Of a DNA stretch of 14,957 nucleotides, positions 6,882-14,373 are shown piece after piece. Position 1 is the first letter of the stretch, and each line of letters opens with the position of its first letter. The notes below the pieces were generated by a model that was not told the origin of the DNA, ran no database searches, and saw only the letters and a program-made list of their open reading frames with translations. The DNA is taken from positions 1 through 14,957 of the forward strand of contig DIZY01000104.1 in assembly GCA_002428055.1 (NCBI GenBank). Direction: 5' to 3'. The position numbers were made by a program, and so were the translations under genes. This DNA is from Helicobacteraceae bacterium UBA6016. Lineage in GTDB: Bacteria; Campylobacterota; Campylobacteria; Campylobacterales; UBA6016.

Positions 6882-7329
6882 CACCTTCTCCGTCCTGCTT
6901 CGGAAATGATACAACATAGTATCTGCTCCAAACATCCGTATGCGGCATTTTTCTATAGAGCTCATTCTGCTCTTTTTTTAGTATCTGCTCTACGCCTTTT
7001 GGCTCCACAAAACCCTTGGCGGTTTTTACAGCAAGCTTATACTCTTTGTTGAAAAGTCCCGCATTTGCCGGATTGTCATAGTCGTCAGGCATATAAACGC
7101 CCACAAAAAAATACTCCGCATCTTTATACTCCATCGGGTACAGCGGATTTAAATAGGTAGCGGATATTTTTGCTTTTGTCTCTAGAGAGTTAATTATTTG
7201 GGCGTTTTTTGTCTGTATTAGCGCTTTTTCGTAAGAGTCATCTTTTTTGAACATATCAAATGCGTTGTATGTTTGGCAACCGCTCAAGATAAGAGCCGCA
7301 AAAACCGGCGCAACTATCTTTTTTGTCAT
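6817..7329 (-). CDS. Lipoprotein of unknown function
   Basis: This 170-residue protein has a short signal sequence and a clear lipobox LSGC with the lipidated cysteine at C18, so it is probably anchored in the inner or outer membrane. The mature part is a single soluble domain with no motif I recognise. It begins with a helical stretch, followed by strands such as EYFFVGVYMPDD, EYKLAVKTAKGF and RYYVVSFPK. GAGG on the minus strand lies 7 bases before the ATG. C. jejuni has, as I recall, an opposite-strand lipoprotein gene in the same place between slt and mobB, so this is probably a conserved neighbour of slt. Its last 21 codons lie antisense to the end of slt, with no room for a terminator between the two genes. 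Confidence 0.88.
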   Translation of the reverse strand: MTKKIVAPVFAALILSGCQTYNAFDMFKKDDSYEKALIQTKNAQIINSLETKAKISATYLNPLYPMEYKDAEYFFVGVYMPDDYDNPANAGLFNKEYKLAVKTAKGFVEPKGVEQILKKEQNELYRKMPHTDVWSRYYVVSFPKQDGEGAIELLLKSSYGEALLSFPRVR

Positions 7330-7343
7330 CTATTTTCCTCTTT

Positions 7344-7359
7344 TAATCTGTGCAGATTA
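7344..7359. promoter_or_regulatory. Inverted repeat overlapping the lipoprotein promoter (candidate operator)
   Basis: TAATCTG and CAGATTA form perfect 7-bp arms around a 2-base spacer. The repeat overlaps the downstream half of the minus-strand -10 box (7356-7361) and the expected transcription start of the lipoprotein gene. A repressor bound here would block that promoter. It may instead form a small hairpin at the 5' end of the mRNA. Confidence 0.4.
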
Positions 7360-7361
7360 TA
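7356..7361 (-). promoter_or_regulatory. -10 box for the lipoprotein gene
   Basis: Read on the minus strand this is a consensus TATAAT, 27 bases before the lipoprotein ATG, with a GAGG ribosome site between them. Confidence 0.55.
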
Positions 7362-7396
7362 GTCAACTAACTCTTATAGATAAAAGGGCAACAATG

Positions 7397-7402
7397 TATA
7401 AT
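7397..7402 (+). promoter_or_regulatory. -10 box for the signalling block, first unit
   Basis: A consensus TATAAT, preceded directly by TG, lies 58 bases before the ATG at 7461. It is back to back with the lipoprotein promoter: the two -10 boxes are 35 bases apart on opposite strands. This leaves a leader of about 50 bases. Confidence 0.55.
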
Positions 7403-7460
7403 AGTAAGCCAAAATAACCTGACGAAAGCACACAAACCTCTGGAAAATTTAAAAAGATTT

Positions 7461-8972
7461 ATGTCCCGCATAAGGGAGCAATCAGCACTGATACAAACTG
7501 AAGACGGACTGTTGAAATTTGCGGTCGAGGACTCTGAGATGCTTTTTGAGTCGGTTTCCAATATAGAAGGCGACCATAAAAAAGAGAGACTAAGAGTTGC
7601 TATTAGAGATGTCTTTGACCTCGGCTCAAAAGATATGGTTATTTTCAGACAAAATGATATTTTTATCAAACGGTGGGGAGGCGCACCGCTCATTCACCCG
7701 CAACTAATCGAAAAAATCAAGGAAGCAATCTCGCAAGAGTCTGAACAAAGCGACTCTGTAACCATTGTAAACGACTGCATCACCATAAGTACCGAGGGAC
7801 TTTTTGAAGAGTTTGGGATACGAGCTGACAATATTTCCACGGAGTCAAAAGAGAAGATAAGACAGAGACTCAAAGAGCAAATTAGCATCTCCAGCAAAGA
7901 TATCGTACTGTTTTTGAACGATAAAGTGGTCATTAGAAGATTTAAGCAAAGCACGGAAGAGGAGCGCATAAAAAGCGAGCAAAGATACAACGGGCTCCCT
8001 AAAGAGGAGCTCAAGCTGCTAAAAAACTCTATCTTTGAAAGCTTAGAGGCGGAGCAGGAGATAGTTGCCGACATTACAGAGCAGATACTCGAATGCGATC
8101 TTGACTTCAGCAGAATCACACACGGATATTTTCTAAAAAATTACATCAAAATCTTCCAAAAGCAGATATTTGAATTCTTAAGAGACAATCTTAGCGAAGA
8201 AGATATGGTGTTAGAGGGTCTTGCAAATCTTATCTTGAGAGAGAACTGGATATTGGTGCATACAAAAATGGCCGTTGCTATTTTGACGCTGATAGGTCAA
8301 AAAAATCCGAATGCCGAGAATTTTTTGAAAAACTACTCAGGCGATATTGAGGTAGATAACGATAGAAATAAATTTAAACTTCCAGAGATATTAGACAAAA
8401 CCGGTGCAAAATGGAATGTACCGTCCATTATCGGCATTGTCATGCAAAGACAAAAAATATTAGACGCCGTAGTGGCAAAAAGAAAAGGTATAGACGACAT
8501 CGGTGCAAGCATAGAAGAGATGTACTCCAAGATGGATGAACTCAATGAAGAGATGGTGCGCATAGAAAAAGAGTTTAACGCCATAGACTGCGAAAGCGGC
8601 GACAGAGTCGGCATAGAGACGGCAATCAACGCTGAGATAAAAGAGCTCAGAGAGATGCTAAAAAGATGCAGAGAGGAAGATAGAAAAAAAATACAGGCCG
8701 AAATAAGCGATAAAACTTTATACATAAAAAAATTGGTAATAAAAGAGGATGGTCTTTTTACCCGCAAAAAAAGGCTCGAGCATCAAAGTAAGCTAATTTC
8801 TGCAAGAATAGAGAAAATGAACTTTGATATTATTAAGTTACAAAAAAGACACAAAGAGGAAGAGGAAAAAATAGTTCAGTTTGTATCCTCGCAAAAAGGT
8901 ATAGACGAAAAGTTTGATTCTCTTAGCGAAGCTCTAACAATGGCGCTCATGAAGCGAAAAACTAAAATATAG
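7461..8972 (+). CDS. Unrecognised 503-aa cytoplasmic protein: duplicated module, helical middle, long coiled coil
   Basis: I do not recognise this family. There is no signal peptide or membrane segment. The N-terminal 165 residues hold two copies of a short module: residues 44-72 (ending SKDMVIFRQNDIFIKRW) align with residues 133-161 (ending SKDIVLFLNDKVVIRRF). Each copy looks like a helix followed by two strands. Residues about 175-330 are helical with few breaks. From about 340 to 495 the sequence is highly charged (KMDELNEEMVRIEKEF, RLEHQSKLISARIEKM) and reads as long coiled coil, so dimerisation or scaffolding is likely. No kinase, receiver, HTH or cyclic-di-nucleotide motif is visible. 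The stop is 10 bases before a CheY-like receiver gene, which suggests a shared operon and a signalling partner role. The ribosome site is weak; this ATG is the first usable start after the promoter. Confidence 0.85.
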   Translation: MSRIREQSALIQTEDGLLKFAVEDSEMLFESVSNIEGDHKKERLRVAIRDVFDLGSKDMVIFRQNDIFIKRWGGAPLIHPQLIEKIKEAISQESEQSDSVTIVNDCITISTEGLFEEFGIRADNISTESKEKIRQRLKEQISISSKDIVLFLNDKVVIRRFKQSTEEERIKSEQRYNGLPKEELKLLKNSIFESLEAEQEIVADITEQILECDLDFSRITHGYFLKNYIKIFQKQIFEFLRDNLSEEDMVLEGLANLILRENWILVHTKMAVAILTLIGQKNPNAENFLKNYSGDIEVDNDRNKFKLPEILDKTGAKWNVPSIIGIVMQRQKILDAVVAKRKGIDDIGASIEEMYSKMDELNEEMVRIEKEFNAIDCESGDRVGIETAINAEIKELREMLKRCREEDRKKIQAEISDKTLYIKKLVIKEDGLFTRKKRLEHQSKLISARIEKMNFDIIKLQKRHKEEEEKIVQFVSSQKGIDEKFDSLSEALTMALMKRKTKI

Positions 8973-8982
8973 GCGCATATTT

Positions 8983-9354
8983 ATGATTAAGAAAAAACTC
9001 CTTTTTGTTGAAGACAATATTGTTGCCGCAGAGGCTATTAAAAGTTTTTTAACCAGCAGATATAGCGAACTTAGCGTAGCGCATAATGCAGAAGATGCAT
9101 ATACAATGTTTTTGGAAGATGAGCATGATTTGGTCATTACGGATCTTTATCTGCCGAATATGAACGGCTTAGGTCTATTGCAAAAGATAAAAGAGGCAAA
9201 ACCGCAAACTACTGTATTTTTAATATCCGCACATAATACGCCGGACAATATGAAAGCTGCAAAAGAGCTTGGAGCGGCTAGATTTTTTCCAAAACCCCTC
9301 AACCTCGATACACTCGAAGCGGCCGTACGAGAAGCCTTAAGCTACCAACAATAA
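8983..9354 (+). CDS. Single-domain response regulator (CheY-like receiver)
   Basis: This 123-residue receiver has nothing after the domain. All key residues are present: acidic pair E10/D11, phosphoacceptor D54 in VITDLYLP, S82 in LISAHN (the switch Ser/Thr position) and K104 in FFPKPL. Such stand-alone receivers act by protein-protein contact or as phosphate carriers or sinks, in the cytoplasm. It follows the 503-residue coiled-coil protein by 10 bases, so the two are probably co-transcribed, and it lies 130 bases before a soluble histidine kinase that is its most likely phosphodonor. A flagellar motor role (CheY proper) is unlikely: the block contains no chemotaxis genes. Confidence 0.93.
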   Translation: MIKKKLLFVEDNIVAAEAIKSFLTSRYSELSVAHNAEDAYTMFLEDEHDLVITDLYLPNMNGLGLLQKIKEAKPQTTVFLISAHNTPDNMKAAKELGAARFFPKPLNLDTLEAAVREALSYQQ

Positions 9355-9379
9355 AGCGTCACAGTTTCGCAACCAAAAC

Positions 9380-9395
9380 TTAAAGATTTAAAGAT
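9380..9395 (+). repeat. Tandem 8-bp direct repeat upstream of the histidine kinase promoter
   Basis: TTAAAGAT occurs twice, head to tail without a spacer, followed by a T-run (9397-9402) and the -10 box at 9415. The repeat falls around positions -47 to -32 relative to the likely start, where activators often bind. It may also be a chance product of AT-rich sequence. Confidence 0.35.
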
Positions 9396-9414
9396 ATTTT
9401 TTAGCCAAACAAGC

Positions 9415-9420
9415 TAAAAT
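9415..9420 (+). promoter_or_regulatory. Candidate -10 box for the kinase and two-receiver unit
   Basis: TAAAAT behind a T-rich tract lies 64 bases before the kinase ATG, so the kinase unit probably has its own promoter within the 130-base gap after the first receiver. The rest of the gap holds the direct repeat and an AAGGGA ribosome site; no gene or hairpin was seen. Confidence 0.5.
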
Positions 9421-9484
9421 CAAGAAGAGCTGGAACATCACACAAAACGGCAACGCAGTTAAGACAAATCCGAAGGGAACGGCT

Positions 9485-11122
9485 ATGGCAAATAGCAACC
9501 TAGGCGTCGAATTTTTCAAAGATATTTTAGAGCGACAGAACAATCCCATCGTCAGAGTTGACGCCGAGAATCGTTTTTTGTATATCAGCAAAGCATACGC
9601 CGACTATTTCGGACTAGACAAAGACCGGATGCTTGGACAGATATACCTACCCCCAATTTGCGACGAAGATGTTGCTTTTTTTGAGGAGACGCACGCCAAA
9701 ATCAAAGAGACAAAACAGCCTGCAACCCTGCTACAAAGAGAACTTACGCAAAACGGCTGGGCGTGGTTTGAGTGGAAAATTACACCGATACTGGGCAATG
9801 ACGGAGAAATAAAAGAGATACAATCTGTCGGGCAAGATGTCTCAAACCTTATAGTCACAAAAGACACGCTAAGCCTGATTTTTAGGGCATTAGAACAAAC
9901 TTCGGCAGCAGTTATCATTACAGACATAAACGGTCTTATCATCTACGCAAATCTAAAATTCAAACAACTATACGGATACGAAGACGCCGACATCATAGGC
10001 AAAAACCCTAAAATCTTAAAATCAGAGCTAACAAGTCAAAAAATCTATGAAGATATGTGGAAAGCAATACTAAAAGGCGAAGCGTACAACTGCGAACTGA
10101 CCAACAAAACAAAAGACGGCGCTTTAAAATGGGTGCTTTTATCTATTTCTCCTATTAAAAATGAGGACGGAGTTATTACGCATTTTGTGGCGGTAAGCGA
10201 AGATATTGGGTTTCAGAAAAGGCTTGATGGCGAACTTAGAAATGCAAAAAAAGAGCTAGAAAATATAAACGAGGCTTTAGAGAAAGAGGTAGAAGAGAGA
10301 ACGGCCGAACTTAGGCTCTCGAATATGCTATTAAAAACACAGATAGAAGAACGAAAACGGATAGAGGCCGAAAAGGAGCAAAAAGAGAAGCTTTTGGCGC
10401 AACAATCAAAGTTTGCAAGCCTAGGAGAGATGATCAATATGATAGCGCACCAGTGGAGACAACCACTAACCGCAATAAGTACCGCAGCTATAAATATCAA
10501 AACAAAACAAGAGCTAGGCATTTTAAATGCGGAGATGCTAGACTCTATTTTAGACGGCATACTTTCGCACACTCAAAAAATGTCCGGCACGATTAACGAT
10601 TTTTTAAACTTTTTTAAACCATCCAGAGAAAAAGAGTATTTTGAGATACGAACGGCAGGCAAGGAGGCGACAAAGCTGATAGGGGCGCAACTCCAAGCTA
10701 GAGGCATCAAAATGGAAGTGGCAAGCAAATGCAACAAAAAAGTTTACGGCTTCAAAAACGAACTTGAGCAGGTATTTATCAATGTATTGTCAAATGCGAG
10801 GGACGCTTTCGAGGGCAAAACAAGTGATGATAAATTAATAACCGTACAATGCCATGAAGAGGGCGGCAAAATTCTCATAGAGATTAGCGATAATGCGGGT
10901 GGCGTAGATGATGAGGCGTTTGAAAGGGTATTTGAGCCTTATTTTACCACAAAAGAACCCAGCAAGGGCACCGGCATAGGGCTGTATATGTCAAAAACTA
11001 TTCTGCAAAAAAGCTTTGACGGCGATATGCGCATAGAAAATATATACGACGACGACACAAGAATAGGGCTCAAATGCATCATTACGATAAACCAACAAGA
11101 AGGCTTAGTCGATGGAAATTAA
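9485..11122 (+). CDS. Soluble PAS-PAS sensor histidine kinase
   Basis: This 545-residue kinase has no membrane segment, so it senses an internal signal. Domain order: PAS 1 (about 8-125), PAS 2 (about 130-250, with TDINGLIIYANLKFKQLYGY), a coiled-coil linker (about 250-310), a HisKA domain with phospho-accepting H322 in MIAHQWRQPL, and a HATPase domain (about 415-540). The ATPase motifs are intact: N-box NVLSNARDAF (N433, N437), G1 DNAGG (D469), FEPYFTTK, and G2 GTGIGL (from G495). This H-box type is common in Campylobacterota kinases. The PAS domains show no obvious haem-ligand signature, so their cofactor cannot be assigned. AAGGGA just upstream supports the ATG. Its last codons overlap the next receiver gene by 11 bases, marking that protein as its probable main partner. 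Confidence 0.94.
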   Translation: MANSNLGVEFFKDILERQNNPIVRVDAENRFLYISKAYADYFGLDKDRMLGQIYLPPICDEDVAFFEETHAKIKETKQPATLLQRELTQNGWAWFEWKITPILGNDGEIKEIQSVGQDVSNLIVTKDTLSLIFRALEQTSAAVIITDINGLIIYANLKFKQLYGYEDADIIGKNPKILKSELTSQKIYEDMWKAILKGEAYNCELTNKTKDGALKWVLLSISPIKNEDGVITHFVAVSEDIGFQKRLDGELRNAKKELENINEALEKEVEERTAELRLSNMLLKTQIEERKRIEAEKEQKEKLLAQQSKFASLGEMINMIAHQWRQPLTAISTAAINIKTKQELGILNAEMLDSILDGILSHTQKMSGTINDFLNFFKPSREKEYFEIRTAGKEATKLIGAQLQARGIKMEVASKCNKKVYGFKNELEQVFINVLSNARDAFEGKTSDDKLITVQCHEEGGKILIEISDNAGGVDDEAFERVFEPYFTTKEPSKGTGIGLYMSKTILQKSFDGDMRIENIYDDDTRIGLKCIITINQQEGLVDGN

Positions 11123-12581
11123 AATACTAAAAGAGCTAGGCAAGGAGCTCAATGTTCTCTATATGGAAGATGAGGGCATGATAAGGCAGCAGATGGAGGA
11201 TATTTTAAAAAATCTGTTCAAAAGCGTTACGACGGCTGTAAATGGACAAGAGGGCGTAGATCTTTTTATGAAGGGCAAATACGACATAGTCATAACAGAT
11301 ATTCAAATGCCGCTCAAAAACGGGCTTGAGGCAGCCAGAGAAATAAGAGCGATAAGCCCGCATACCCCTATAGTAGTGACGACCGCCTATAGCGACTCAA
11401 GTCTATTTTTGACATCTATAGAACTTGGAATAGATAGATATATCCTAAAGCCAATTAGCGTGCCAAATCTCTTCGGCTCTTTGCAATCCGTTGCTGAAGC
11501 GCTTATTAACAAAAGAAAAGCCGAAGAGTTGCATAGAAAAGTTCTTCTGGAAGAGATTAACGAGACCGCCTCAGATGTTGCCAAAAAGTTAGCCGACGCC
11601 TTTCCGACGCCGTCCGTAGCTTTTAGCGACACCAAACTCAAGTTTGCAAATGAATCTTTTGCTGAGCTGTTCGGAGAAGAGAATCTAAAAGCACTGCAAA
11701 GCGGAGATAAAACGCTAAGCTCTTTTTTTGAGGCTAGAGACGGCTTTTTGTCATGTGTGAACGATATTAATAACGATGATGCTCAGGCAAACAGAGCGAT
11801 TCTAAAGATAAACGGTAAAAAACATATCTTTCTCGTTGCAAAAAGAGAGATAACAATACTTCAAGACAAAGTAGAGATTTATACACTTAGCAATATCACA
11901 AAAATAGAGTATCAAAAACGCAAAAATCAAGGCTACGCAGAACTGCTAGAAGAGATACTGTTTTCAAGATACAAAAGAACAGTCATACAGCAAGGTGAGC
12001 CTGAGACAAAAAAAATAGACGCAGAGGCTACCGTCTCGCAACAACCTCAAAATATAGAGCCGAAAGATTATCTATATCTAAGTCAGGAAGAAAAAGAGGT
12101 ACTAAGAAGAACCCACACAAATAAGTATACGGCGCTTGAGTACACAGATGCACTAGACGAAGGGCTAATAGACGAGGTTGATGAGCTTGGTGAACTGGAG
12201 GGTGAATGGAGAGAGCTCGTATGCGACTTTGAGGAGAGCGGCAACTGGATAATGGTAGAAAAAGTATCTGTTATTATTCAAAAATACTCAAGAACAATAG
12301 GCGTCTTAATAGAGTTTGAAGATTTATCATACGCCCTAAGCTCTCTTTCAAAAGTTCTGACCGATATAGAGCCGAATGAGACTAATCGAAGAGTGCTGCT
12401 GCTGTTTTTGGACACAATCAGAATAGACCTTTGCGATTGGCGAAATAAAATATTTATACAAAAAACAGCCAGAGATATACACTATCTAGACAGCTCCCTC
12501 TTTAGCTCATGCCTCCAGCTTCAGTTAAAACTAGGCAGCGGAGTCGTCGAAAATGATGATAATGATTTGGAGTTGTTTTAG
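11112..12581 (+). CDS. Response regulator with PAS-like middle and novel helical C-terminal domain
   Basis: This 489-residue protein starts with a complete receiver (about 10-130): acidic E19/D20, phosphoacceptor D63 in VITDIQMP, T91 and K113. A helix leads into a PAS-like segment (about 155-270, with FPTPSVAFSDTKLKFANESF). A polar linker rich in Gln, Glu and Pro (about 290-345) follows, then a helical acidic domain (about 350-475) containing DLCDWRNKIFIQ and ARDIHYLDSSLFSSCLQ. The last part matches no output domain I know: no HTH, GGDEF, EAL, HD-GYP or methylesterase motif. H457 is not in an Hpt-type sequence. I have an impression of similar endings in other Campylobacterota regulators but cannot verify it. 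The gene overlaps the kinase by 11 bases and the next receiver by 1 base, so all three form one translationally coupled unit. Confidence 0.9.
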   Translation: MEIKILKELGKELNVLYMEDEGMIRQQMEDILKNLFKSVTTAVNGQEGVDLFMKGKYDIVITDIQMPLKNGLEAAREIRAISPHTPIVVTTAYSDSSLFLTSIELGIDRYILKPISVPNLFGSLQSVAEALINKRKAEELHRKVLLEEINETASDVAKKLADAFPTPSVAFSDTKLKFANESFAELFGEENLKALQSGDKTLSSFFEARDGFLSCVNDINNDDAQANRAILKINGKKHIFLVAKREITILQDKVEIYTLSNITKIEYQKRKNQGYAELLEEILFSRYKRTVIQQGEPETKKIDAEATVSQQPQNIEPKDYLYLSQEEKEVLRRTHTNKYTALEYTDALDEGLIDEVDELGELEGEWRELVCDFEESGNWIMVEKVSVIIQKYSRTIGVLIEFEDLSYALSSLSKVLTDIEPNETNRRVLLLFLDTIRIDLCDWRNKIFIQKTARDIHYLDSSLFSSCLQLQLKLGSGVVENDDNDLELF

Positions 12582-12994
12582 TGAAAAATTTAGACATAGC
12601 CAAGCTCTCAGAGTTTGCCAAAGAGTTAAGAGTCCTCTATGTCGAGGATGATGATTTCATTATGGAGAGTATGAAAACGCTGCTTGGCGATATTTTTCAA
12701 AATGTAACAACCGCATCAAACGGCATTGAGGCGCTCGATAGACTAGAAAATGAGGTTTTTGATATTTTGCTAACCGATGCGCTAATGCCAAAAATGGACG
12801 GCTTAGAGCTTATAAAACAGATTCAAGAAAAAGCTTTAGATATTCGTATCGGCATTATTAGCGCAATGGATGATGAGCTGATAGAAAAGTTTAAAAAGTT
12901 GGGTATAAAAGAGCTTATCGCCAAGCCGATTAGTCCGCCGGAGCTGTTTAATTCCCTATTTAGACTATGCGAAACAGCCTTACAAAAAAATTAA
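12581..12994 (+). CDS. Single-domain response regulator, paralogue of the preceding receiver
   Basis: This 137-residue protein is receiver only, with a short leader helix. The active site is complete: E22/D23, phosphoacceptor D66 in LLTDALMP, S94 in IISAMDD and K115 in IAKPIS. Its receiver closely resembles that of the upstream protein: both share KEL-VLY-ED, VTTA-NG and KPIS-P-LF-SL, in the same register, which suggests local duplication. The GTG start overlaps the previous stop by one base (TAGTG), and GGAG at 12569-12572 is 8 bases upstream. It may compete with, or relay phosphate to, the larger regulator. No terminator hairpin was seen after it; mobB has its own promoter 12 bases downstream. 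Confidence 0.92.
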   Translation: MKNLDIAKLSEFAKELRVLYVEDDDFIMESMKTLLGDIFQNVTTASNGIEALDRLENEVFDILLTDALMPKMDGLELIKQIQEKALDIRIGIISAMDDELIEKFKKLGIKELIAKPISPPELFNSLFRLCETALQKN

Positions 12995-13006
12995 CCGCTT
13001 TTTACT

Positions 13007-13012
13007 TATAAT
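13007..13012 (+). promoter_or_regulatory. -10 box for mobB-fbp
   Basis: A consensus TATAAT directly behind a T-rich tract (CTTTTTACT) lies 24 bases before the mobB ATG. It separates the housekeeping mobB-fbp-metG run from the signalling block. Confidence 0.6.
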
Positions 13013-13036
13013 TAAGAAAAAGTTTAAAGCGAAAAT

Positions 13037-13528
13037 ATGAGAGTAGCGATAGCATTCACCGGTCCTTCAAATAGCGGTAAAACAACTGCAATAGTCAAAA
13101 TAGCCGAAAGACTAAAATCTGCCCATAAAGTGGCAATAGTCAAAAACGACCCAAAAGATAAAGCGGTGTTCGACACTGAGGGCAAAGATAGTAGCAAATT
13201 TTTTGCCACCGGAGCCAATGTCGTCGTCAGAAGCCCATCAAGAACCACAATGTTCAAAAATGAACCGTCAAGTCTTGATGAAATAATAGCGATGCTTGGA
13301 AACTTTGACATACTGCTAGTTGAGGGATTAAAAACGCTGCCGATTCCCAGAATCGGTATTTTCAGGGGAGAGTTAGACCCTGACTATTTCGGTTTTGTAA
13401 AAGCGATAGCGGTAGACGATACTGTAGATTTGTCAAAATACGACATTCCCCAAGAGATACAGATACTAGACCTCAACAATACCGACAAAATAGTAGAGTG
13501 GATATTTAAAAACGCAAAGGAAGTATGA
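13037..13528 (+). CDS. mobB: Molybdopterin-guanine dinucleotide biosynthesis adaptor MobB
   Basis: MobB is a GTP-binding P-loop protein that assists MobA in converting molybdenum cofactor to its guanine dinucleotide form, as used by periplasmic oxidoreductases such as nitrate and formate enzymes. The 163-residue length fits. The Walker A motif GPSNSGKTT is at residues 9-17. [34 protein letters not shown] and [19 protein letters not shown] match the MobB pattern of a D-x-x-GKDS segment and a VEG-K--P-PKI strand. The ribosome site is weak (AAAG). The last base pairs overlap the fbp start (ATGA), so fbp is translationally coupled. As I recall, the mobB-fbp pairing is conserved in C. jejuni. Confidence 0.9.
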   Translation: MRVAIAFTGPSNSGKTTAIVKIAERLKSAHKVAIVKNDPKDKAVFDTEGKDSSKFFATGANVVVRSPSRTTMFKNEPSSLDEIIAMLGNFDILLVEGLKTLPIPRIGIFRGELDPDYFGFVKAIAVDDTVDLSKYDIPQEIQILDLNNTDKIVEWIFKNAKEV

Positions 13529-14350
13529 TGATAGAAATAATAGAAGCGATAAAAAGAAGTGCGTTTAGAATTCAAGAGGCGATAGCTTATGACGACACGG
13601 GATATGCCGAAAATGAGAACGCTAGCGGCGATGTACAACTAAAACTTGACATCAAAAGCGACTATATCATCCAAGAAGAGCTCGCAAAAGTCAAGAGTGT
13701 AAAAGCGATAGCAAGCGAAGAGAGAGAGACCGTAGACATCCTCAACGAAAACGGCAAGTATCTCGTAGGGTACGACCCGCTGGACGGCTCAAGCCTTATA
13801 GACACCAATCTCTCAGTCGGCTCGATTTTCGGAATCTACGAAGATGACTTTGCGGGAGCCAATATTAAAGCGGCTGTTTACATAGTGTACGGACCAAGGG
13901 TGGAGCTGGTAATCGCCACAGATACGGTAGAGCTTTACAGGCTCGACAAAAATAGCGAATTCAAATTTATCCAAACAGTACATCTTCACGACAAAGGCAA
14001 GCTAAACGCAAGTGGTGGCACGCAAGCCAAATGGCCCTCATACCACAAAGCGATGATAGATACACTATTTGCTGAAGGATACCGCCTAAGATACTCAGGT
14101 GGCATGGTGCCAGATCTTCATCAGATACTCATAAAAGGCGGCGGTCTATTCTCATACCCAGGCACGCTTGACAAGCCTGAGGGCAAGCTAAGAATGGTAT
14201 TTGAAGTGTTTCCGTTTGCATTTGTATATGAAAAAGCGGGCGGCAAAGCGGTAGACGGACACAGAAGGCTTTTGGAGCTTGCCCCGCAAGACCACCACTC
14301 CACAGCTCCATGCTTTTTTGGCTCAAACTACGAAATAAGCAAGGTGCTTG

Positions 14351-14373
<23 letters not shown>
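13525..14373 (+). CDS. fbp: Fructose-1,6-bisphosphatase class I
   Basis: This cytoplasmic gluconeogenic enzyme hydrolyses fructose-1,6-bisphosphate to fructose-6-phosphate. That role is expected in an autotroph or any bacterium growing on non-sugar carbon. The 282-residue length matches the short Campylobacterota form. Metal- and substrate-binding motifs are present: [12 protein letters not shown] near residue 35, IASEERE, the catalytic YDPLDGSS (D84, D87, G88, S89), [24 protein letters not shown] and an [17 protein letters not shown] ending. The N-terminal AMP site of eukaryotic enzymes is not evident. Two adjacent ATGs (13525 and 13528) are possible; the first overlaps the mobB stop. The small downstream gene starts 23 bases before its stop. 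Confidence 0.96.

Noticed and set aside
8983..9354. Chemotaxis CheY
   Set aside because: The receiver is CheY-sized, but no chemotaxis gene is nearby and its partners are a PAS kinase and other receivers.
12465..12510. Hpt phosphotransfer site around H457 in the 489-aa regulator
   Set aside because: The context IHYLDSS does not resemble the Hpt H-x-L-K-G pattern, so the helical domain is left as unknown.
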